Origin: Prinia subflava
Taxonomy: Eukaryota > Chordata > Aves > Passeriformes > Cisticolidae
Direction of reading: 5' to 3'
Length of the DNA stretch: 64,000 bases
NCBI RefSeq assembly: GCF_021018805.1
Contig: NC_086248.1
Span: 23,010,922 to 23,074,921, forward strand
The position numbers and the translations under genes were made by a program. Under the pieces are notes generated by a model. That model made no database searches and was not told the origin of the DNA. It saw only the letters and a list, made by a program, of their open reading frames with translations. Numbering within the stretch: position 1 is the first letter of the stretch; each line of letters begins with the position of its first letter. Shown one piece after another: positions 24,001-35,252 of this stretch.

Positions 24001-26590
24001 ACACCTGAGAAGCAAGCAGCTGCCTGAAAGGTTGGTCTTTGTGCCCAAATGAGTTCTTACAACTGAAATTTTATTCCTGTTTCCACAACTCCAATGTAAA
24101 AGAGGAAAGCCTCTGCTAGCCTCTACTGGTCTGGACTATTTTTTAACCATTTCAGCCTGGCCAACTTCACTGGCTAAACTAATTCAAATCTATAAAATGA
24201 AAAGGCCTTTGGGCACTTTCCAGTCTCTAAAAGTTTCAGACTTTGTGACAAGTGACAGGTGACAGGTGTACTTTTAGAATATATTAAGGAAATATAAAAG
24301 CTTGTGATATGCTGCATGATTAAAGCAAATCCATAAAAATTATCTTCCAAAATTCAGTCCTTGTGGCTCAGTGGTATTAAGAAGAGAGTAAATATAGTCT
24401 AGCATCTTTTAAAATATTTTTAAAGCATACACTAATGCTACAAAAATAATAAAAATACATTTTCGTGCATATCTTGTTGTCTGTAATAAGGTCAGGTAAT
24501 AAAACCCAGGAAGAATAAAGGCAATTTAATTATTTCTGTAGGTCAGTGAGCAGTTAACATTGGTATCCTGGTATAAAACTAGATTTAACACAGATGGGAT
24601 AGGTTAAACGTTTGAGTATATGTATGCCCAAGATCATAAATAACTGTCAGAGGCTTGCAAGAAATATAATTCTCAAAAGGACCTTTGTAAAACAGGAATG
24701 TGAGTCCCATTGAAAATCTCATTTAATTTCAAGGTGTGCTCTCAAGATTTATATTCCATTAAGTATTTACCATATGTGCTTCTCTGAATCAGATGGCTAG
24801 AATCCCCCTTGAATTGCCAAAGGGAAATGAACACATTTGCTAACCTGTAAATGTCTCTTGTTGACTTGGAAGTCACGCGCTATGTGATCTATGGTTTGGA
24901 GGCTGCTGGTGGAATGGACATTGATCCATAACATCAAAATGAAGAACAAAAAAAATTTCTGTCAGTACCTTTGTCATTTCTGCTGTCAACTCTTTTGGGA
25001 CTGTCAAGAGAAAAAGAAAAATAAGGTCATTTCCCTAGACTGTAATGCAGAAAGAGAGGTAACTTTCAGTGATTAGAGCTGGCAAAAAGCTTTAAACAGA
25101 GCCATTTCCACAAGAGAGTACCATGTAAGTGACTGGAAATCTCCTGGGGCTTAATCAGCTTCACTCAAATTTAATAGCAATAATTAAAGCAAAGCAAAGT
25201 TAAAATTAATTGCCCAGTTTAAAGTTTCATGTTTTGTCTCTCATATGATATTCATCCTGTATCGTACTGAACATTATATTTAATAATATTCTTTTGTAAA
25301 ATAACATGAAATATATTTTCAACATTGAAGGAAATTGTTTCAGCAGTATGAAAACTGGTTCCAAAATCAAAGGGGTCAGAATTTCCATTCCTGAAAAGGT
25401 GGGCTTTTTGACCTGTTTGTGAACAGTCTTGAATTGCAAAATCCTAGAGTATCTCACAAGTTGAGAATTCTGCTTTTTGGACATCCCTAAATTTTAATTT
25501 TTCTATGGCATTATTATGGTCTTTATTAGACTCAATATACTTTTCTAAATAAGCAATCATGAAAAGTGAATTATGAATATACAAGCAGCATATTGAGAGC
25601 ATAAAGAAACATGCAGATTATGGTGGCCACATCACGGAACAACATCAGGGAGGTCCAAATGAAGGCTAAAGATTGTGATTTCACTCATAGCATTTTCCCT
25701 TTGGGTTTTTTCCATAATATCTATCATATGTTATGCTTTGTGTGACTATTTCTGGATTCTGCCTGATAGAAAATCTTTTAATGGAAAGGAAAGGGAGATA
25801 AGAGAAGTTTTCATTATATTTGTGTATATCATATTTCTTCTATATTCCGAACACCTTAGAAATGATAAAGTATTTTCATGGTCCAAGTCTACATTTGCAT
25901 ACCTATCTAGGCTAATTTATTTATCAAAACAGTACAATAAATCGTCACCTAGATCCACTGAGCTTTGAGTCTACAATTTATTTCCCTCCAATCTGCTTTT
26001 TACAGTTCCAAAACTCCTAAGCTGACTTTTGTCTTTTAATTTAAAAACAACTCTTTCCTTCTGTTACTCCCATATTAGCAAAGAGATGTCTTGGGAGCTG
26101 CCTGGGATATGTCTTTCCTATTGGCCAAGTATTTTTGAGGAATGCTTGTGATGCTGGCAGTGTTGTGGGGCCCTAGCCAGAGCTCCAGCACCTGATGTTC
26201 CTACATTCAGGGCCAAGTTCCCCTGCCAGTATTCTGAACATACTGAGCAGAGGTGAAATAGAACACATTACAGTTCAGTAGCAGATGACCAAAGACTGGC
26301 AATTCCCTGAGAACAGTGGGACAACCTTCAGCTGTAGCTTGACAGAAGGTCCAGCAGCATCAGCTGGCTCAGCAGGCTTCCATTAGCCTTGGTTCTCAAA
26401 CTTAACAGAGGCACATTCCTGTCCATCTTGCAAAGGTTTTTTTTCCAGTTACAGAAAAAAATATTCAATTCACAATCACCTCTGCCCCAACCAAGCAAAG
26501 AACAAAAAAAAGACCACCATAAAACATCTGTAGGGCAAGGTTAAAATTCAGTCTAAGCTGCTTCCTTTCCATACTGATCAGAAGCTCAGA
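21024..26590. other. unique AT-rich DNA, no gene seen
   Basis: Over 5.5 kb with no repeat family or coding feature that I can support. The open frames at 22990-23316, 25227-25484 and 25675-25968 are short, rich in AT-type codons and show no domain. Confidence 0.55.
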
Positions 26591-27149
26591 TGTGGTGGAT
26601 TAACTTCGTCTGGCCCACCAAGCCTCTCTATCACTCTTCTCGGAGGTATGAGAGAGGAGACAAAAGGATGGGGGTGAAAAAAGAGCTTTTGGGTGAATCA
26701 AGAGAAAAGCAGTTTAATAAAGAAAAGCAAAGGAAAACAAAAATATTCATTCTCTACTTCCCATTAGGAGACAATGTTCAGCCACTTTCCAGGAAGCAGG
26801 GCCTCATAGCAGTTACTTCGGAAGGCCTTAATAACAAATGTCCCCTCCCCTCCTCCTTTCTTTTAGATTTTCCTGTAAAGCACACTTCATATGGTATGGA
26901 ATATCCCTTTGGTCAGCCTGGGTTAGCTGTCCTGGCTCTTTCTCCTCTGAAGCTCTTGCCAATGCACATCCTGCTGGCCTTTTGAAGGGAGGTGAATTTG
27001 GAGAGACAACCTTGATGCTGGGGCATCACTGCTCAGCAGTAGCCAAAACACTGCCCTTTTACCAACAGCTTTCTGGCTACAAGTACGAGCACAGCCCCAT
27101 AGATACTACTATGGGGAAAAGTGACTCCATCCCAGACAGACCCAGTGCA
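26591..27149 (-). mobile_element. solo LTR, minus strand, ERV
   Basis: Begins TGTGGTGGATTAAC on the plus strand and ends near GACCCAGTGCA, so the termini are TG...CA. I recognise the start as the inverted 3' end of an avian ERV LTR. The segment 26887-26910 (tcatatggtatggaatatcc and four more bases) matches the LTR at 19.8 kb at 22 of 24 bases. The bases after it, including 'agctgtcctggct', are also typical of this group. I could not see a clear target duplication. ORFs at 26590-26985 and 26838-27203 are chance frames through the LTR. Confidence 0.68.
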
Positions 27150-28979
27150 GCAGGGAATAAATATCTGCATGTGTTGTTAGTCATTTTGCCCATTCAAGTC
27201 TGATCTAGCTGTTTTTTCAAAGACTGTGGATCCTGTATCTGTACTTGCAGAAACATTTGTGTGCAAGGAATTTGCTAAGACTGTATGCAGAGCCACAAGA
27301 TGTCTTTGTTTTCCTCTGGGACACAATTACTCACTTCTGTCACCACAGTTAATGCTAACCTTGTTACCAACTTTACCATTTATTAGCAGCACCTCTCAAG
27401 TTTTCCTGCTTCAGTTCATGATGGGTAGAATAGTAAGAAGTGAGCCCAGAGCATGTTGAGTAGTGTGATAAGAAGGGATATTACTCCAGGCTGTAAGATC
27501 CTAGGTGGCACAGCATCAAACTAAATCATGGGCCCCCAGCCTTTACCCTTCTCCCTGCTCCCCACACAACAGGCTAAGACTGGGAAGGCTCAGGTCATCT
27601 TGCTGTGAAATTGGGTCATGGAGTATGGAGAGGACTTTGCACTCTGTAAAGATATGGAATTCTTTCTTCTCAGTGCACTACATAAGACAAAAACCCCCAC
27701 TTTGCCCAAGGGGAAACAAAGATTGCACATGTAGATGAGTAACTTACCTGTTCACTAATGGAGCTGTCATCCCTGGACACAGCTAGGGCTGAGACACAGG
27801 CCCAGCTGTTTGCCATGCAACACCTGTGCTCCACTCCTTTTCTAAAATAGCAACCTTCACCACCATTAGGCTGTCTGTAAAATGCTGCATAAGACTGGCT
27901 CTCTGAGCTGCAGAAAAGAGCCTTATGCACCAATACTGAGTTTCTTTCATTAGTCACTATAATCTGATTTCCTCTTTTTGTGAGGAGTCAGGCTGTGACA
28001 AATTGTTTGAACCGACAGGCCTGCCATGAGATATGGTTTGCATTGTTGGCAGTTTTCACAGAAGAGGAAAACAGAGAAAAAATACATTTTGCTGAAACTT
28101 CTCTTTTGCATGACATTAGTAGGGGAAAAGAAGCATACTTTCAATAAATATTCAGTGAATACCATAAAAGATCGTATGTTTCTATTTCCCTTGACTAGAA
28201 TATTTTACAGTTTTTCTGTACAGCTACAGTATGAGGTAGTTTTAATTCTAGCTACCAGTTAATCTATGCTTCAGTGCATTATGGAAAGCCCATTCTCCTC
28301 CCAAACCTCACTCAGAGACAGATTATTATTTCAGAAGAACCTGGGGATTTATTTAGTATTGAAATCACATATTTAGTCTGGTTTATAATACTTTCTGCAG
28401 ATAGATGTTTTAATCACTGTGATTGTAAAATGTGAGGGGGTCTATGATTAAATATGAACAATTTTTATAATGTACCATATACTCTTTATGCAGTAAAGGG
28501 AGGGTTAGGCTGCATTTGGCCCAAATCTGAATTTATGAAATAAAGAAGGATGTTTTTCAGCCTTAGCATACATTCTGATTTGGGCACATTTCTAGGGCCA
28601 ACAATTAGAAGGGCCTGAAGCAGGAGATATGGTCTCATAAAGAAGAAAGAAAAAAGTAGTTAGTCATGGTGAATAATGACTGTGAAGAATATATGAATTG
28701 ACTTCCTAGAATATACGAAAGGTCTCTCTAGTTCATATCCTCTTTTAGGCAGTGGGTAAACCAGTGAAATTATTTGCTTGGAAAGCAAAAGATTCAGAGT
28801 GATGGAAAAAAAGAATGATAAAACAAGATGAAGAGACACTCACCTTAAGTGTAAGTACACAAATGGGGAGAAGGAACTGAAGCACCACATATGGCCAGAA
28901 AACTATGACATTGCAGGTATAAACAAATTGTGATGGGATAGCTCTCAGGGGAGAAGGAAATTATCCCTCTTTGAAGCAG
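27150..28979. other. unique DNA, no gene seen
   Basis: Somewhat higher GC from 27.2 to 27.9 kb, where several short ORFs overlap on both strands, but I recognise no protein, exon pair or repeat family. Confidence 0.5.
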
Positions 28980-29560
28980 CAGCTCAGATGTGGAGATGGG
29001 CAACAGGCTTGTTCAAGGGTTAGAATCAAAGAAGAAATCAGTAAAGATGTCATCATGGTGGGACTGCGCTGCATACACAGTACAGGTAAGAAAGTGGACA
29101 ATGCTTCTCATAAAAAATCTTTTAACAACTCAAGGAAGTCTACAGATCATAGACTGTTCCTTAATAGGGGCTTTAACCTCATTGACACCCATTGAAAGAC
29201 AAAAGAGCAGTATGCAAGCAATCCAGGGAATTTCTGGAAGTTAAGAATTGTTCCTTGATACAGGCGCTGGGTGGGCCAGCCATAATTGTGAACAGCTGTA
29301 TTTGATATTCAGAAATGAGGAAAAGTGGGTAAGGATGTGACTCCAAATGGCAGCCTTGTCTGTAGAGACCATGAAAGGAAGCTGAAGATTGTGAGAGTAA
29401 GGAAGACAACTACCAGAGCATAGACTCTGATTTTCAGAAGAGCTGATTTTGGATTATCCAAGAGCTGGTAAGTGGGATCATTTGGAATGAAAACTTCAGA
29501 AAAAACTTTGCAACAAAGAAGATTTGGGAGTTTTTCTGAAAGGAACAGGTCATACAGTGA
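28980..29560 (+). mobile_element. old CR1 LINE fragment, endonuclease region
   Basis: Translation in shifting frames gives pieces in the order expected for the CR1 ORF2 endonuclease. These are an MVGL-type strand before the 'YRPP' position (about 29065-29080), a GDFN-like site now reading RGFN (about 29166-29177), a SNPG-F segment (about 29218-29235), a stretch ending SLVCRDHE (about 29350-29380), and FRRADFGL (about 29430-29455). The active-site aspartate before Phe-Asn is lost, and stops and frameshifts are present. It is much older than the CR1 at 40-43 kb. Identification rests on motif order recalled for the family. Confidence 0.68.
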
Positions 29561-30359
29561 CAGCAGGCACAGACAAAATTGTGACTAACCAATGAACTCG
29601 TACTCCTCATTCAGTCTCTGGAAATGGATACAGCTGATGTGTTTGTGAAGCTCAAGGGAGAATGTAGGGAGCCACCACAGCTGCTGCAAAGATAGTTTAA
29701 CTTAACAAAAGAAGATCAAACTTTGTTTTAGGTAATGGTTTACATAATTCAATTGAGTGATCAACTGGTTGTGTACATGGCTTTTCCAGGGTTAGCAGTT
29801 TCCCCGAGTTAAGTAAGAGTTTGAAAGTTTTTCTTTTTTCTTGCAAGTTAAGACAGAACAGCAAGTGGAAAGTGTAGATGTGGCTCAGTCCAAGATGGAG
29901 TATAAAAGCTGAACAACAACCAAACAAACTTTGAAGAGAGACACAGACTGCTGCTGGCTTCAAGCTGCCTATTCCTTCCTGGTAATGAAGAAAAAAAGCA
30001 TTGTGATGGTGTGTATATACAAACAGGCAGTAGGAATCACACTTGCATCATGTTCCGAGTATGCATTGCAAGTGTTGTGTTCTGCACAGTATAGAGTATT
30101 GCAATGCCATTTTAGTACATTGCTGTATCACTCTGCCAAATTCCTTGTAATTTATTCAAATAAGTAAATGTGTTATCAAACATTAACTCCTCATGTTGAA
30201 TATTTTAATGAAGCCAGTCAGAGAATACTGGACTCTGAGAAAGGTCATCAATGACATTTTTATCTTAGCTTTCATTGATGTCTCCCGGGCCTCTGTGCTT
30301 AGCAAAAGGCACAATTTTTTTTCAAGGAAAAAAATTGTTACACTGCAATGAGTTCAGCC
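29561..30359. other. unique DNA, possible extension of old CR1
   Basis: The first 100 bases may still be degraded CR1 ORF2, but I cannot follow it. The rest shows no gene. A short A/T foldback is near 30310-30340. Confidence 0.4.
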
Positions 30360-30785
30360 AGGAGGTTCACAAAGATGATGAGGGCCAGAGCACTTGCTCT
30401 GTGTGAAGATGCTGAGAGAGCTGGGCTTGTTCAGTCTGGAGAAGAAATGGCTTTGAAGGAACACAGCTGCAGCCCCTGTGCCTATGGGGAAAGTGTTGAG
30501 GAGATGGAAACGAGTTCTTTGCATTAGTGCATGTTGGGAGGATTGGACCAAGATTGCAAATCAAAACAAGAGAGACTGAGACCAAATATGAGGAAAAACC
30601 TCTTCACCATAAGGCCAGTCCACAGCAGAATACGTTGAACAGACAGGTTGAACTAAATCTATCCTTGAAGGTTTTTCAACGTGCTGAAAACCAGGTTTGA
30701 ACCCATACCTGGCCCTGCTGTGAGGAGGAGGCTGGGGAGAGACCTCCTGAGGTCCTTTTCACACTCAGTGAATCTGTGACTCTTT
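30360..30785 (+). mobile_element. CR1 LINE, 3' end
   Basis: Plus-strand CR1 3' portion. It shows 'gctgagagagctgggcttg' and 'ttcagtctggagaagaaa', the 'aggaaaaacctcttcacc' phrase for the end of ORF2, and an eroded 3' UTR ending 'gaggtccttttcacactcagtgaatctgtgac'. The tail is diverged, so the element is moderately old. Truncated at the 5' end and broken by stops. Confidence 0.82.
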
Positions 30786-31179
30786 TCAGTAGGGACACAT
30801 TACATAATGAGAAAATAAAGCATGATACTAGATACTCCCTGTTTCTAGAAACCTGAAAGAATGTACTGAGACAGCAACTGAGTTTCTATTTTATGCTCAA
30901 TAGTCCTTCTTCCATTAATTATTCTAATTAAGTTATAACTTCTGCCTCAAGACTATCCTGTGGCAATAGCATCAATGGTGCTTGCAGTAATTTGTTTGCA
31001 ACACACTGCCCATCACCATCAAGGCCCCTTTTGTATTATCAGAAATGGTAATTAATTGTTCCTTATTCCTATTCTCAATCTTATTTATGATTTCATCAGT
31101 GATTTTTTTTTTCTCTTTTCTGGTCTCAGTCACCACAAAGTTAAAGAATCTTGATTCATTCAACAGCTTTGAACATAAC

Positions 31180-31770
31180 TCTTGTGATTCTCTGAACCTT
31201 TGCTTAGCTTTACCAGACCTTTTTTGAAAAGGTGCTGATGAGGACAACCAGATCTGCCTGTAGTGTTCAGGATTTGAGTGCACCATAAATGTATACAACA
31301 ACATAATAATGTTTCCTGATTTATTCTCTATCCTTTATTAATAATTTCTAGCTTGCTTATTTGTTTGGCACAGAACACAATGTTGTTGTGAGATGTTTTC
31401 AAACAATTATGCATAACAACAATTTCTCCTCTGAGTGGTAATGGCTAATTTAGAAGCTATCACTGTGTATACATACTTAGGCTTGTTTTTCTCCAGGTGC
31501 ATTACTTTGCATTCATCAGCACTGCATTGCACCCACCACTTTATCACCCAGCCACTCAGTAATATCATGAGACTCTTCCTAACTCTCTTCATCTGGCTCT
31601 GAATTTTAATACCTGAAAAATGTTGTCAGGAAACCTGTCACCTCATTGTGTATCTTCTTTTCCAGACAAACGAGTACACTGAATGATGAGGTCCCAACTT
31701 AATACACCATTGTATTTCACTTGTAATTCCCAATCCCAGCTGCTCCTTTGACTTCCTTTTAACAGTGTAC
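31180..31770 (-). mobile_element. ancient CR1/L3-like LINE relic
   Basis: On the minus strand this matches an old amniote-wide CR1/L3-type LINE rather than the young avian CR1. The most telling stretch is 31420-31590. It has 'gagtggtaatggctaattta', then 'caggtgcattactttgcatt' with 'catcagcactg', then 'ccactttatcacccagccac' and 'actcagtaatatcatgaga'. A weaker match continues to about 31700 ('gtcacctcattgtgtatc', 'tttccagac'). It is heavily diverged, with no intact frame. The identification rests on remembered consensus; the limits are approximate. Confidence 0.65.
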
Positions 31771-34100
31771 CCCAAAATTCTAGCATCTCTTTGTGAAGCC
31801 TGAATTTATACAGAAGTTAAAAGAGGTTTTTTGCTCCTAGAAAAAAGTTGCAGTCATAGTCATGGTTTTCAACATTACAGTAGCTCTTAGAAAAGATCTC
31901 ACAAAGCCAGTTTGTTTAACAGCACTTGTTTACTTTTTCCCTTGCATCAGTTTTTCTTCCTCTGCCATTAATCAATCAATTTTGCCCTCCTGTTGGGGTG
32001 TTCACTAGAGGGTTCTTCCCCCATCAATTTTCAGATCCTTTCTATTCCTATACCATTTTAGCCCCACTTTATTTTTAGACTTCTGTTATTTATCTAGACA
32101 TCTAGACATCTTACTCTGTTTCCCTGTCTTTATGTGTCTTGTTCACAAAGGCCTCTATTTGTTGAGACAGCATTTTGATTGTATTTTACCTGAATTTTAT
32201 TTGCACCTGAGACAGATGTGTCAGGTGAGATGTATAGAGTTATTATAAACCATAGGAGACTGCAAGCATGCTTCCATGTGCAGCTGTGGGTCTCACAATA
32301 CGTGAAAGATAACTCCTGCCAACTCTTTCCTTTCTCTCCTCCCTGAGAGTCTGGCTCTGCATTTCTAATTCCTTGGTCTTGTCTTACCAGTGCAAATGAC
32401 TTCATAACACATAAAATATAAATAATACAAACAGATTTATCAAAGAATTCTTTAATTCTAGGGCTAATTCTACTACCTATTGGCAATGGACTGGACTGAA
32501 ATTGCACAAATTAAAAACTGCCTCCTCAGTTAAAATACAGTATTATATTGCAGTATGCCTGATTTTCTACCTCAAGATTGCACAAAAACATTTCTATATA
32601 TAAAAACATGTTATGTTATCATTTTCATACTCAGTGAAGAGTGAAACTGTGCAAGGGCACCCAGGCTTTTCTGTTTTGCTGTGGGGAAAAGGATATATAA
32701 AAGATAAAATGACCCTTAGAGCATGACAGGAACTATCTTTATCTTCACCAGTCAGGGATCTTATTGACCTTTAGGAAGAGCAGAATTAGATTATTCTCTA
32801 CCAAGAGAAAAATAATATTCATTCTATTGCAATCCAAATACCCAGCTTTTGTCTGCAGCAGATTTAGAATTCTTGCCCCTAAGTTGAATTAAATAGAATT
32901 CATAAAACAAATGTTTAGAGTGGAAGCCATCTTTTATAATCATATTTGGGAATACTCACTGCATTCAGGCCCAATCTTTTGGACTAAAAATGACCATGAA
33001 ACAGGCAGCTCCATGCTTAGTAACATATCTTTTCCTCAAACAGATACCTCCTTCAGGTGCAATTAAAAACAAATATTTAGAAGAAAGATATTTTTTTTCT
33101 CAGAGAACAAAATATTTTACATATTGTAAAATGAGATTAAAATTATATAATAGAAGCATTGTTATAATGTGGGAAAATGTCATTAAACTAAATGAAACAG
33201 GGAAAATAATTTCCACAAAATTTTTGCTATATTTTCTGTCCTGAAAGCTCAAGTTTTTTCATGAGAATATATTAAAAATATTCAGGAAAAATACAGCAGG
33301 GAATCTGCAATTCAGAAGCATTTATAAAGTGCAGTTTGTAAAATGTTTCTGAAGATAAATTAAAAGCCCAGCTCTGGAATCAAAAGATCTTTTTTTCATG
33401 GAGAGGAGGAATAATAATTGTTATTATGGCAGTGTAGTATCTCACATTAGATTCACTTTACTGATACTTCCAGTTTTGATCAGCAATTACTGTGTTTTAA
33501 AAGAAGTACAAACAACAGAAAGTAAATTATAATTCACGCTTTACAGAACATATGTATTTGATGAGCAGATTTCAAATATGCATAACAGAAAATCTCTATT
33601 AAGTAACTAGCATTGTAAAAGTCTGCAGTTGCCTTTTCAAATATTATCCACAGAGAACAAGAAATCTTTTATGTAGTAATTTGTTACAAAATCTGTGTGG
33701 CAAGAATAGTCTTCAGTTATACAGGACACGAGCTGCCTTCCTGTGGCATGATTGGCAGAAAGTTAATCTACACTTTCAGAAAGGAGCTCAGAGACAAATT
33801 CTTTAAAGAATTGTTTATATCACTTTAAGCAATCAATAATAATTACATTATATACTGTGTTTTGAGACTGTAATGTATAGTCTAATCTAATCTGTTAAAT
33901 TATTTTTTTCAATCAAGATCTTAGTGTTGGATATCCTTATGACTATGCTTGGATATGAATAAAATCATTCCATACATGAATTATTAGCATAAGTGATAAA
34001 AATAATTATGCATTCCATTTTAACAATGAGGAACAATTGAGGGAGATTAAGTTCCTGTACATACAGGTTTGATGGATGCTTATTTAACATTACATGCCAG
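31771..34100. other. unique AT-rich DNA, no gene seen
   Basis: No gene or repeat family supported. The first few hundred bases could be more of the ancient LINE. Confidence 0.5.
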
Positions 34101-34190
34101 AATACAATGCAATACAATACAATACAATACAATACAATACAATACAATACAATACCATACAATACAATACAATACAATACAATACAATAC
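34101..34190. repeat. (AATAC)18 pentamer microsatellite
   Basis: Ninety bases are exactly eighteen pentamer units, with two changed units (AATGC at 34106-34110 and CATAC at 34156-34160). It abuts the 3' end of a minus-strand CR1 that starts at about 34191. Seen from that element it is a (GTATT)n tail. CR1 copies normally end in short tandem repeats, so expansion from the element's tail is likely. The ORFs reading through it on both strands are artefacts. Confidence 0.97.
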
Positions 34191-34860
34191 ATTTTTTCAG
34201 TTGGAAGTTACCTACAACAAATCATCTTCTCCAGCTGCCTGACCAATTCAGGGCTGACCAAAAATTAGGGCATTTTCCAAATGCCTCTCAAACACGGACA
34301 GGCTTGGGGCATCAACTACCTCTCTAGGAAGGCTTTTCCAGGGTCTGACCATCATCTCAGTAAAGAAATGTTTCCTCATGTCCAATCTAAACCTCCCCTA
34401 GTGTAGTTTTGTCCCATTCCCATGAGTCCTATTACTGGACAGCAGGGAGAAGAGATCAGCACCTCCCTTTTCACTTCCCCTCCTCAGGAAGCTGTAGAGA
34501 GAAATGTGGTCATCCCTCAGCCTCCCTTTCTCCAAATCTGACAAACATAAAATCATCGGCCACTTCTCACAGGACTTGCCTTCCAGCCTTGTCACTAGAT
34601 TTGATGCACTCTTCTGGATACATTCAAGAATCTTCACGTCGTTCTTAAATGCAGGGGTCAAGGGCTGCAGACAGTGCTCAAGGTGAGGCCTCACCAACAC
34701 TAAGTACAGTGGGATTGTCACCTCTTTTGACCAGCTGTATTTGATGCACCCAAGAATGAGGTTTGTCTTCTTGCCTGCAGGGCTCACTGCTCAGACTAAC
34801 TGCTCAGATTTCCACTGAAAAACCTTTTCTCCTTTCTGCAGACTTTTCAACACTTGGATA
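34191..34860 (-). mobile_element. CR1 LINE, 3' part, minus strand
   Basis: Read on the minus strand it is the end of CR1 ORF2 plus the 3' UTR. Plus-strand landmarks: 'gcatcaactacctctctagg' (about 34310), 'cagtaaagaaatgtttcctc' (about 34358), 'ctaaacctcccctag' (about 34386), 'gtcccattcccatgagtcc' (about 34410), and 'tttgatgcacccaagaatg' (about 34740). The 129-codon minus-strand ORF at 34398-34787 is a remnant of the reverse-transcriptase C-terminal region, in one frame over most of its length. It lies tail to (AATAC)18 on its left and next to an oppositely oriented CR1 on its right. Confidence 0.9.
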
Positions 34861-34924
34861 TGTTCCTTTACAGCTGCATGCACTACAGCTCTCCTGGTAA
34901 GAGCTGGTGCAAAGGAGACTCGTG

Positions 34925-35252
34925 GAGTCTTTACAGCTGCTTGAAAGGAGGTTATAGCAAGGTCATTGCAGGGTCAGCCTCTTCTCCCAGGTGACAACAC
35001 AAGAGGAAATGGCCTCAAGCTGTACCAGAGGAGGTTCAGGCTGGATATCAGGAAAAATTTCTTAACTGAGAGGGTTGGCAAGCATTAGAATAAGCTGCCC
35101 AGGGAAGTAGTGAAGTCACTATCCTGGAAGTGTTCAAGAAATGACTGGGCATGGCACTTAGTGCTATGGTTTTGTTGACATCGTGCTGTTCAATCGAATG
35201 TTGGACTCATGATCATCGAGATCTTTTCCAACTCTAATGATTCTGTGATTCT
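34925..35252 (+). mobile_element. CR1 LINE, 3' end, plus strand
   Basis: A short CR1 3' end. It includes 'tgcttgaaaggaggttatag', 'cctcttctcccaggtgacaa', 'gaggaaatggcctcaagctg', and the classic 3' end 'gatcttttccaactctaatg' with 'attctgtgattct' to 35252. It belongs to the same tail type as the elements at 43.07 and 61.55 kb, and faces the minus-strand CR1 on its left. Confidence 0.92.

Noticed and set aside
34094..34327. ORF with Tyr-Asn-Thr-Ile-Gln repeats
   Set aside because: Reads straight through the (AATAC)18 array into a CR1 3' UTR.
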